Shown: one piece after another, positions 36,181-43,563 of the stretch
Position numbering within the stretch: the stretch's first letter is position 1
Layout: each line of letters starts with the position of its first letter
Source of the DNA: JANWVO01 sp964458495
GTDB taxonomy: Bacteria > Acidobacteriota > Terriglobia > Bryobacterales > Bryobacteraceae
Assembly: GCA_964458495.1 (NCBI GenBank)
Contig: CAYWJB010000002.1
Location: 325,388-389,387 of the forward strand
DNA: 64,000 nt
Reading direction: 5' to 3'
Position numbers and translations under genes: made by a program
Notes under the pieces: model-generated
Seen by the model: only the letters and a program-made list of their open reading frames with translations
Databases searched by the model: none
What the model was told of the DNA's origin: nothing

Positions 36181-37593
36181 TCAGGACTGGCCGGGCTTCC
36201 CCTTTTCCTTTTCCTTTTCGCGGCGGGCGCTGGCCCATCCCTCGCGGTTGACCTGGTGGGCGCGTCCAATGGCAAGCGCGTCCGGGGGAACGTCCTTGGT
36301 GACAATGCTGGCGGCAGCGACGAAGCTGCCATCGCCGATGACGACCGGCGCAACGAGGGTGGAGTTGGAGCCGATGAAGGCGCCGGCGCCAATTGTAGTG
36401 GGGTGTTTGCGGAAGCCGTCGTAGTTGCAGGTGATGGTTCCGGCGCCGATGTTGGCGCGCGGTCCGATGGTTGAGTCGCCAAGATAGGCCAGGTGCATGG
36501 CCTTGGCGCCTTCGCCGAGGGTGGAGTTCTTCATCTCGACGAAGTTGCCAACGTGCGCGCCCGCGGCGACAGTGGATCGCATCCGCAAGCGGGCGTAAGG
36601 GCCGACGCGCGATGCCGCGGCAAGGCGGGAGTCCTCGATGTGGCAGAAGGGGAGCACCTCGGCTCCCTCGTCCATGACCGTGTTGACAAGAATGGAACAG
36701 GCGCCAATCCGGGCGCCGGGGCCGACCCGGGTGGCGCCGAGAAGCTGGACGAAGGGGCCGATCGAGGAGTCGCGGCCGGCCTCAACATCGAGGTCGATGG
36801 AAACAGTCTCCGGCTTCTCGATGGTGACGCCGTCGAGCATGAGGGCGCGCGCCTTGCGGGCGCGGAGGATCCGGTCTGCTTCGGCGAGTTCGATGCGCGT
36901 GTTGATGCCGAGAACCTCGGCGGCGTCCCCGACGGGGAACGGGACGGCGAAGTGGCCATCCTGGCGGAGCAGGGCGATGACATCGGTAAGGTAGAGCTCG
37001 CCGGTGACCGGACTGGGACGGAGGCGTTCGAGGCGAGGCCAGAGGAGGCCGGCGTCGAAACAATAAATGCCGGAATTGATTTCGCCGATGGCGCGCTGTT
37101 CGGGAGTGGCGTCCTTGTGTTCAACGATGGCCGCGACGCGGCCTTCGGGATCCCGGAGGATGCGGCCGTAACCGGAGGGGTCCGCGAGGCGCGCCGTGAG
37201 CACAGTGGCAGCAGCGCCGGAGCGGCGGTGGGCATCGAGCAGGGCCTGGAGCGTGGAGGGCTGGAGCAGGGGGCAGTCCCCGTAAAGCACGAGCAGAAGG
37301 CCCGAATCGAGGCCGGGCTGCAGGCGGCAGACGGCGAGGGCGTGGCCCGTGCCCAACTGCTCGGCCTGAAACTGGAACCGGATGCCGTGGTGCGAGACCG
37401 CGGCCTGGACCTGGTCCGCCTGATGGCCGGTCACGACGACCGTTCGCTCCGGCGGAGCCACGGCGAGCGCGGTGCGGACGACATGCTCGATGAGGGGCGC
37501 GCCGCCGGCACGGTGGAGGACCTTGGCGAGGGAAGACTTCATCCGGGTGCCGAGGCCGGCGGCGAGGATCACGGCGGAGACGTCAGGTTGCAT
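36181..37593 (-). CDS. glmU: Bifunctional GlcNAc-1-phosphate uridylyltransferase / GlcN-1-phosphate acetyltransferase
   Basis: This 470-residue enzyme makes UDP-GlcNAc, the precursor for peptidoglycan and lipid A. The N-terminal uridylyltransferase (about 1-230) has ILAAGLGTRMKSSLAKVLH and VLYGDCPLL; the C-terminal left-handed beta-helix has hexapeptide repeats and the acetyl-transfer region LGDSTIGPRANIGAGTI with CNYDGF just after. The C-terminus is a lysine/glutamate-rich tail (REKEKEKGK). It lies 26 bases downstream of yvcK on the same strand. Confidence 0.95.
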   Translation of the reverse strand: MQPDVSAVILAAGLGTRMKSSLAKVLHRAGGAPLIEHVVRTALAVAPPERTVVVTGHQADQVQAAVSHHGIRFQFQAEQLGTGHALAVCRLQPGLDSGLLLVLYGDCPLLQPSTLQALLDAHRRSGAAATVLTARLADPSGYGRILRDPEGRVAAIVEHKDATPEQRAIGEINSGIYCFDAGLLWPRLERLRPSPVTGELYLTDVIALLRQDGHFAVPFPVGDAAEVLGINTRIELAEADRILRARKARALMLDGVTIEKPETVSIDLDVEAGRDSSIGPFVQLLGATRVGPGARIGACSILVNTVMDEGAEVLPFCHIEDSRLAAASRVGPYARLRMRSTVAAGAHVGNFVEMKNSTLGEGAKAMHLAYLGDSTIGPRANIGAGTITCNYDGFRKHPTTIGAGAFIGSNSTLVAPVVIGDGSFVAAASIVTKDVPPDALAIGRAHQVNREGWASARREKEKEKGKPGQS

Positions 37594-37619
37594 CTGCGGG
37601 GGAGCTCCTGAAGGGAAGT

Positions 37620-38702
37620 TTAGCGGGAGGAGCGGCGGAGCGGGCCGCCAATGAGGCGGCTGCGGCGGCTGTGGAGCGCGAGGTCGATCACGGCGGCCGC
37701 GAGGCGGTCGGGGTCGTGGCGGATCTTCTCGCCACGGGCCAGCAGGGGCATTTCGATGACGTTGAGGCCGAGGTCCTCCAGGCGGGGCCGGTCGAGGGAG
37801 ACCTGTTCGGCGCGGGCGCGGACGTAGCGGGCCAGGGCCGGACGAGCGACCGGCGTGGTGTTGGCGAGCGCGAACTGAAGGAAGGGGGAACGCGCGTGGC
37901 GGTGGATGGCCTCGACGTGATCGGCAGCAGTCAGTCCCGTGGTCTCGCCGGGCTGGGACATCAGGTTGAGGATGCAGACTTTCCAGGCCGGGGACCGAAG
38001 GATGGCACGCGCCACACCGCGGACGAGCAGGTTGGGGATCACGCTGGTGAATAGGCTCCCGGGGCCGAGGGTGATGAGGTCGGCGCGGGCGATGGCTTCG
38101 AGGATTCCCGGCGAGGGCCGCACCGAGGCAGGGATCAGGTCGATACGCGCGATAGGTGCGCCGCTGCGGCTGATGCGGGTTTCTCCTTCGACGATCCGGC
38201 CATCGGCGAGGTGGGCGCGCAGGCTGACGTTCTGCCGCGTGGAGGGGAAGATTCGGCCCGCGATGGCGAGGACGGCGGAACTCAGCTCGACGGCGCGCGC
38301 GAAGTCACCGGTAATTTGGGTAAGTGCGGTCAGAAACAGATTGCCGAAGCTGTGGCCCTTGAGACCGCGGCCGGAGGAGAAGCGGTACTGAAAGAGCCGG
38401 GCCAGCAGGGCTTCGTCTTCGGAGAGGGCGACCATGCAGTTGCGGACATCGCCCGGAGGGAGCATGGCAAACTCGCGGCGGAGGCGGCCGCTGCTGCCGC
38501 CGTCGTCGGTGACGGTGACCATGGCGGTGATGTCGACGTAAGGCTCCAGAGCGGTTGCGCCAACCTGATGGGCGAACTTCTTCAGACCCTTGAGAAGCGT
38601 GGACAGGCCGGTACCGCCGCCGATGGCGAAGATGCGGAGCGGATCATGAACCCAATCGACCGGAGGCCCTGTCCGTGGAGAAGGGCTGCTCCTGGCTGGC
38701 AT
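37620..38702 (-). CDS. yvcK: YvcK-like gluconeogenesis factor (CofD family)
   Basis: This 360-residue protein has the family opening AIGGGTGLSTLLKGLKKF, then VTVTDDGGSSGRLRREF, LPPGDVRNCMVAL, GHSFGNLFLTAL and LGPGSLFTSVIPNLLV. YvcK/CuvA in Bacillus and mycobacteria binds UDP-sugars and is needed for normal cell wall on gluconeogenic carbon; its place next to glmU, which makes UDP-GlcNAc, fits a wall-precursor role. The first 18 residues are a non-conserved proline-rich lead. Confidence 0.9.
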   Translation of the reverse strand: MPARSSPSPRTGPPVDWVHDPLRIFAIGGGTGLSTLLKGLKKFAHQVGATALEPYVDITAMVTVTDDGGSSGRLRREFAMLPPGDVRNCMVALSEDEALLARLFQYRFSSGRGLKGHSFGNLFLTALTQITGDFARAVELSSAVLAIAGRIFPSTRQNVSLRAHLADGRIVEGETRISRSGAPIARIDLIPASVRPSPGILEAIARADLITLGPGSLFTSVIPNLLVRGVARAILRSPAWKVCILNLMSQPGETTGLTAADHVEAIHRHARSPFLQFALANTTPVARPALARYVRARAEQVSLDRPRLEDLGLNVIEMPLLARGEKIRHDPDRLAAAVIDLALHSRRSRLIGGPLRRSSR

Positions 38703-38711
38703 GGGCAGCTC

Positions 38712-39254
38712 CTAGACGGCGGACGGGGAGGGATCGAGAACTCCGCGGATCAGGGGATTATCGAGCAGAGGGGCGAAGTCGGGATCCGACCGTGCGAACG
38801 CGCGCAGGCCATTGTCGGCGGCCAGGGCCTGGCGCAGGGTGGCGGCGGCGTCCTGGAAGTTGCCGAGCCGGCCGAGAGCGAGGGCGAGCGTGTACTGGTA
38901 GTCCGGCCGGGGATCGGAGGAGACCGCTTTCTGGAGCCAGGGGAGCGCGTCCTCGAAGCGCTCTTCATTGATCAGGCTGACGGCGTACAGGTGCTGCTGT
39001 TCGGGCGTCTTGAGTTCGGGCTTTGCGCTCTCCATGCGGCGGCGGCACATGCGGATGTGCATCTGGGCGGACTCGGCGATGGAGAGGTCGCGGCCCTGGA
39101 CGGCCTGCTCGAAGAGGGCGATGGCGCGATCGTACTGGGATGCCCAGAAGGCGCGCATGGCGTCGGCGAAGATCTCAGCCTGGGGCCTGGCGGGCGCAGA
39201 CTTCGGGGCGGCGGGCTGGCGGGATTCCTTGCTGGGCTTGCCTGTCTTTTTCAT
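38712..39254 (-). CDS. TPR-like helical repeat protein
   Basis: This 180-residue protein has a lysine/proline/alanine-rich first 25 residues and then helical pairs of TPR type, clearest in EERFEDALPWLQKAVSSDP and YTLALALGRLGNFQDAAATL. It likely serves as a protein-protein adaptor in the cytoplasm. It begins the minus-strand unit TPR-yvcK-glmU, ending 9 bases before yvcK. Confidence 0.72.
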   Translation of the reverse strand: MKKTGKPSKESRQPAAPKSAPARPQAEIFADAMRAFWASQYDRAIALFEQAVQGRDLSIAESAQMHIRMCRRRMESAKPELKTPEQQHLYAVSLINEERFEDALPWLQKAVSSDPRPDYQYTLALALGRLGNFQDAAATLRQALAADNGLRAFARSDPDFAPLLDNPLIRGVLDPSPSAV

Positions 39255-39477
39255 GGTGATGCGGCAGGGCCGGCAGACAATCGGCGATGCGGGAGCAAGC
39301 AGGCCGACTTCTTATCCTTGGTAGCAGAACGGGGCCGGGGGTTGCAAGGAGGGCAGACGGGCGTGCGTGAGGGACGGGGGCGTGGTATCCTTGAGGGGTA
39401 TTTGATCGCTTCGCTGACCGGACCGAGACTATCCCGCCGCGTTGAGCCTGCCGTCAAATTCAGAAAGAAGACAACCT

Positions 39478-39786
39478 TTGAAGAACATTTTTGTTGGCAA
39501 CCTGGATTTCGGGGCCACGGAGGCAACCGTGCGCTCCTGGTTTGAAGAGTATGGGACCGTGGATCGCGTGCAGATCATCACGGACAGGGACACGGGACGG
39601 AGCCGCGGCTTTGCGTTCGTGGAGATGGCCGATACAGCGGAAGCGGATCGTGCGATTGAAGGGCTGAACGGAGCGTCGGTAAACGGGCGCGCGCTGAACG
39701 TGAACGAAGCGCGGCCGAGAGAAGCCGGCGGCCGCAGCCAGGGGCGCTCGAACTCTTACGGGCAACGGCGGCAGAACCGCTGGTGA
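39478..39786 (+). CDS. RNA-binding protein, single RRM
   Basis: This 102-residue protein is an RNA-recognition-motif protein of the cyanobacterial/bacterial Rbp type. RNP2 is IFVGNL and RNP1 is RGFAFVEM, followed by a short arginine/glycine/glutamine-rich tail (GGRSQGRSNSYGQRRQ). I start at TTG 39478, giving MKNIFVGNLDFG, the usual family opening; a TTG at 39442 would add 12 residues. It probably acts in RNA stability or cold response. A strong terminator follows. Confidence 0.88.
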   Translation: MKNIFVGNLDFGATEATVRSWFEEYGTVDRVQIITDRDTGRSRGFAFVEMADTAEADRAIEGLNGASVNGRALNVNEARPREAGGRSQGRSNSYGQRRQNRW

Positions 39787-39802
39787 CCGCGGCAGGGAAT
39801 CA

Positions 39803-39830
39803 GGGGCGGGCGGCCAAGCCCGCCCCTTTT
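39803..39830 (+). terminator. Intrinsic terminator of the RRM gene
   Basis: GGGGCGGGC (39803-39811), a six-base loop, GCCCGCCCC (39818-39826) and TTTT form a textbook Rho-independent terminator 17 bases past the RRM stop. Confidence 0.85.
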
Positions 39831-39847
39831 GTGTGAAAGGAGTCTGC

Positions 39848-40063
39848 GTGGCGCACCGGTCAAAGTCAACATTCAACAAGAGGCAGCGGGAGGCGCAGAA
39901 GCTGGAACGGCGCCAGGAGAAAGAGGCGCGGAAGCAGCAGCGGAAGGGACACAAGGTATCGCCGGACTCTCCGGAAGCGATCGGATCTGTGGAAGAGTTG
40001 TTGCCGGAGCTGCCGTCGGCGCCGGCCTCGCTTCAGACGGATTTTCCGCCCACCCGGTATTGA
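39848..40063 (+). CDS. Small basic hypothetical protein
   Basis: This 71-residue protein starts MAHRSKSTFNKRQREAQKLE at GTG 39848, with AAGGAG 6 bases upstream. The first 40 residues are a lysine/arginine/glutamine-rich helix, the rest an acidic, proline-rich tail. Small proteins with the SKSTFNKRQRE opening are scattered across bacteria, role unknown; RNA or ribosome contact is plausible from charge only. Confidence 0.6.
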   Translation: MAHRSKSTFNKRQREAQKLERRQEKEARKQQRKGHKVSPDSPEAIGSVEELLPELPSAPASLQTDFPPTRY

Positions 40064-40152
40064 GGGCGGAGAGAGCGGCTGGCCGCGCCTGGCAGAGGGA
40101 GCGGAGCGCCTGCGGGGAAAGGGCGCGGGGAAGCCGCATAAAATGGGAATTG

Positions 40153-40455
40153 ATGAGCGAGCGTGAAGTTCCTCTGCCACCCCCGTCGTTCGATTTTCTG
40201 GTTGTGAGCCTGCGCGTGCAGGCGGAAGCGCAGCTGGCCGGGCCCCACGAGGGAGGCGAGGGCGGACCCGATCTGCGGCTGGTGCGGCATTTCATCGACC
40301 TGCTGGCGATGCTGCAAGAAAAGACGAAGGGCAACCTGAGCCTGGAGGAGCAGCGGCTGCTGGACAATACGGTGACGGAACTGCGGTTCCGTTACCTGCA
40401 CGCCTACGAGGCGGCGCAGAAAAAGGCCGCCGAGGCGAACGCATCCCATGGCTGA
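40153..40455 (+). CDS. DUF1844 family protein
   Basis: This 100-residue protein matches DUF1844: FDFLVVSLRVQAEAQLAG, LRLVRHFIDLLAMLQEKTKG and LSLEEQRLLDNTVTELRFRY, a helical pattern. The family is common in Acidobacteria and Deltaproteobacteria and has no known function. The ATG at 40153 lacks a strong ribosome site. Its end overlaps the MBL-fold gene start by 8 bases, so the two are coupled. Confidence 0.82.
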   Translation: MSEREVPLPPPSFDFLVVSLRVQAEAQLAGPHEGGEGGPDLRLVRHFIDLLAMLQEKTKGNLSLEEQRLLDNTVTELRFRYLHAYEAAQKKAAEANASHG

Positions 40456-41233
40456 GCGCCGCCGTGTCCGGCTGACGGTGCTCGGCTCCGGCACGAGCGT
40501 GGGCGTCCCGACCATCGGCTGCACGTGCAAGGTGTGCCGGAGCGAGGATCCGAGGGACCGGCGGCTGCGTCCATCGGTTTGCCTGCGGTGGGAGGGGCAC
40601 ACAGTGGTGATCGACACCGGGCCGGATTTCCGCCAGCAGGCGCTGGCGCACGGAATCGATCGCGTGAGCGCGGTCCTGTTCACGCACGCGCACGCCGACC
40701 ATGTGCTGGGGCTGGACGATCTGCGGCCGTTCAATTTCCATCAGAGGGGCGCGATCCCGGTCTATGCCACGGCGGCGACGCTGGAAGTGATCCAGCGGAT
40801 TTTCAGTTACATTTTCCACGACGGACCCACCGAGTCCTCGCGTCCGAAGGTCGACATTCACGTATTCCCGGCGGAGCAAATCGTGGTGGACGGCATCGAG
40901 TTCATACCCGTCCCGGTGAAGCATGGCAACGGAGAGTGCCACGGATTCCGCTTCGGAAATCACGCATATCTGACGGATCACAGCGAAATCCCGGAAGGAT
41001 CCATGGCGCTCCTGGAAGGGCTGGACGTGCTGTTTCTGGACGCGCTGCGGTACAAGCCGCACCCGACACACTCCACAGTGGAGCGGAGCCTGCGGACGGT
41101 GGAGCGGTTGAAGCCCCGGGCGGCTTATTTCACGCATATTTCTCACGACCTGGAGCATGCGCGGGCTGAAAGCCTCCTACCGGAGCGCGTGCGGCTGGCC
41201 TACGACGGGCTGGAACTGGACCTGGAGGTCTGA
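40448..41233 (+). CDS. MBL-fold phosphodiesterase, PhnP-like
   Basis: This 261-residue metallo-hydrolase opens LTVLGSGTSVGVPTIGCTC, carries the metal motif FTHAHADHVLGLDDLRPFN, later VPVKHGNG, LTDHSE, and the final histidine in FTHISHDLEH. PhnP-type enzymes hydrolyse cyclic phosphodiesters; lipoate-linked and other small substrates are also known in the group. Cytoplasmic. It is coupled to the DUF1844 gene before and lies 7 bases from ribF. Confidence 0.88.
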   Translation: MAERRRVRLTVLGSGTSVGVPTIGCTCKVCRSEDPRDRRLRPSVCLRWEGHTVVIDTGPDFRQQALAHGIDRVSAVLFTHAHADHVLGLDDLRPFNFHQRGAIPVYATAATLEVIQRIFSYIFHDGPTESSRPKVDIHVFPAEQIVVDGIEFIPVPVKHGNGECHGFRFGNHAYLTDHSEIPEGSMALLEGLDVLFLDALRYKPHPTHSTVERSLRTVERLKPRAAYFTHISHDLEHARAESLLPERVRLAYDGLELDLEV

Positions 41234-41240
41234 AGGAGCC

Positions 41241-42263
41241 GTGTCACGCCTGCGCATCTTCCGGTCGCTCGACGAGGCGAGGCACGGCTTTGCGCCGTCG
41301 GCGGTGACGATCGGCAACTTCGACGGCGTGCATGCGGGACACCGGGAATTGATGCGCAGAACGGCAGCGCTGGGCCGGGAGCTGGGGGCAAAGCCTTCGG
41401 CGCTGACGTTCCACCCGCACCCGTCGACGGTGGTGGCGCCCGAGCGGATGCCGCGGTTGCTCTCGACGCCGGACGAGCGCTGCGCGCTGATGGCTGCCGA
41501 GGGGATCGAACAGGTGCTGATCATGCCGTTCGACGAGACACTCTCGCATCTTTCGCCGGATGAGTTCTTCCGGCAGGTGCTGCGGGAGGCGCTCGGGGCA
41601 AGGGCGGTGGTGGTAGGAGAGAATTTCCGGTTCGGCCACCGGCAGGCGGGGAACATCGAGGACCTGAGAAGGCTGGCGGAGCGGGACGGAGTCCGGGCGG
41701 AGATCGTGCCGCTGCTGGAGCGGCGGGGGGTCCGCGTGTCTTCTTCCGAGATCCGGCGGCTGCTGGCGGAGGGCAACGTGTCCCGGGCGAGCCGGCTGCT
41801 GGAGAGGCCGTATTCGATTGCGGGCAACGTGGTGGCAGGCGCGGGACGCGGGGCGCGCGAGGTGGTTCCCACGCTCAACCTGGAGACGTCGTCCCTTGAG
41901 GATTCCACCTCGGCGCTGCCGCAGGGCGGAGTGTATGTGACGCGGACGGAGGACCTGGACGCGGACCGGCATTGGACATCGGTCACCAACATCGGCTACC
42001 GCCCGACGTTCGACGGCCGCCACCTGACGATCGAAACCTACCTGCTGGAGCCTCTGCAGGGACCGCCGCCCCGGAGAATTCGGGTCGAGTTCTTGCGGAG
42101 ACTGAGACCCGAAAAGAAGTTCAGATCCGCCGCGGAGCTGAGAGGCCAGATCGGAGAAGACGTGGAGAGGGCCCGGATATTTTTCTCACGGCTGGAGCGG
42201 TTCAGGCCCGCGTTATTATCCAGATCAACGCGGCCGGAAACATCAGCAGAAACACTCCGCTGA
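41241..42263 (+). CDS. ribF: Bifunctional riboflavin kinase / FAD synthetase
   Basis: This 340-residue enzyme converts riboflavin to FMN and FAD. The N-terminal adenylyltransferase has TIGNFDGVHAGHRELM and FRFGHRQAGN and SSSEIRRLLAEGN; the kinase part (from about residue 190) has the YSIAGNVVAGAGRGAREV loop, PTLNLE and TNIGYRPTF. It starts at GTG 41241 with GAAGGAG close upstream. The last 62 bases overlap the convergent DUF4010 gene, so the C-terminal tail is read on both strands. Confidence 0.92.
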   Translation: MSRLRIFRSLDEARHGFAPSAVTIGNFDGVHAGHRELMRRTAALGRELGAKPSALTFHPHPSTVVAPERMPRLLSTPDERCALMAAEGIEQVLIMPFDETLSHLSPDEFFRQVLREALGARAVVVGENFRFGHRQAGNIEDLRRLAERDGVRAEIVPLLERRGVRVSSSEIRRLLAEGNVSRASRLLERPYSIAGNVVAGAGRGAREVVPTLNLETSSLEDSTSALPQGGVYVTRTEDLDADRHWTSVTNIGYRPTFDGRHLTIETYLLEPLQGPPPRRIRVEFLRRLRPEKKFRSAAELRGQIGEDVERARIFFSRLERFRPALLSRSTRPETSAETLR

Positions 42264-43446
42264 GGAGGCGGGCGAAGCGGGAGCCGCCGATTGACGCCGC
42301 CAGGGCGGACTTGAGCGCCGCGTTCGCGGCGAGCGAAACCAGGATGCCCCAAAGAGCGATCTGCGCCGGGATCTGCGCCTCGCGCAACATGCCGGCCAGG
42401 GAAAAGACGATGGCGTCAACGTCGACAGAGCCGCCCACAGCGCTGCCGGCAAGCATCCCGGAACTGCCGTAGACTGCGGATGCAGCACGCGCGAGGAAGC
42501 GCACGGCGGCGAACAACAGCCCGAACTTGATGGCGGAAACCAGGCGGAGAGGATTGCCAAGGGCGGGCGGGGAAACGCTTCCTGCGCCGGAGCCGGATGG
42601 CCTCAGAAACCACGCATAGGCGCAGCCGAGCGCCGCCATCAGGAGCAGCACTGGAAGTGACGCGGCCAGCAACGATCCGCCAGCGAGCCAGAGGATGACG
42701 GCGACGCGCAGATTGACGATGACGTTTGCCACGACAGCGGCGAACGCCCAGTCGCGGACGCGCGCGGGGTCGGCCGCACATTGCCTGGCGAACGCAATGG
42801 TGGACGCGGTGGAGGATCCGATGCCGCCGGCGATGGCCGTGAGGGCGAGGCTGCGGCGGGCGCCGAGGAATTTCTGGAAGAAATACCCGAGGAAATTGAT
42901 GCCGGAGACGAGGATCACGAAGACCCAGGTGCGGTAGGGGTTGAAGCCGGCGAACGGACCGAAGTCCTGGTCGGGCAGGATGGGCAGAATCACGAAGACG
43001 ACGGCGAGGAAGCGGAGGGTGTCCCAGTACTCCTTGTCGGTAAGCGTTTCACGGGCAAGGCGGCGGAGGGGCTCACGGGCGTCGAGAAACAGGGCCAGGA
43101 CAACAGTCAGGGCGATGGCGAGGGGCGCTCCGAAGGCGAGGCTGCGGGTGGAGGCGAGCACGCAGAGCAGGAATGTGACCACGGAGGCGAGCTCCGTGGT
43201 GATGCCTGTGCGCTGCGGATTCTGGAGGCGGAAGATGACGAGCATGGCCGTGAGGGCGGCGAGGGCCGAGGCGGTGAGCCATGCGAGGCCGAGGAGACCG
43301 CACAGGCCGCCGGCAAGGCCGATGCTGACGAAGTCGCGAAGCCCGGCGTGGCGTTCCTCCTTGTCCGACTCGCGCTCGATGCCGACAATGAGGCCGATGA
43401 GGAGGCACTCCGCCATGGCCACCCATTCGTGCTCGGGAAGTTGCAT
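42202..43446 (-). CDS. MgtC/DUF4010 membrane protein
   Basis: This 414-residue protein has eleven or so hydrophobic helices. The N-terminal third is MgtC/SapB-like, with ECLLIGLIVGIERESD and RDFVSIGLAGGLCGLLG; the C-terminal part, with ILVSGINFLGYFFQKFLG and TAIAGGIGSSTASTIAFARQ, matches DUF4010. Transport or magnesium-linked roles are suggested for the family without firm proof. ATG 43446 opens just before the conserved MgtC motif; the upstream part of the frame is shadow of the fucosidase gene. Confidence 0.82.
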   Translation of the reverse strand: MQLPEHEWVAMAECLLIGLIVGIERESDKEERHAGLRDFVSIGLAGGLCGLLGLAWLTASALAALTAMLVIFRLQNPQRTGITTELASVVTFLLCVLASTRSLAFGAPLAIALTVVLALFLDAREPLRRLARETLTDKEYWDTLRFLAVVFVILPILPDQDFGPFAGFNPYRTWVFVILVSGINFLGYFFQKFLGARRSLALTAIAGGIGSSTASTIAFARQCAADPARVRDWAFAAVVANVIVNLRVAVILWLAGGSLLAASLPVLLLMAALGCAYAWFLRPSGSGAGSVSPPALGNPLRLVSAIKFGLLFAAVRFLARAASAVYGSSGMLAGSAVGGSVDVDAIVFSLAGMLREAQIPAQIALWGILVSLAANAALKSALAASIGGSRFARLLSGVFLLMFPAALIWIITRA

Positions 43447-43563
43447 TTGCGGCCCTCGCCGTATTGTGTAACAAAAGCGCCCGGGCGTGGAGCGGCGCAC
43501 CATGGGGCGCAACCCGGCCCGGCGAACCGGATATGTTAGTGCTGAAGCGGCAAAGGAGGCGGA

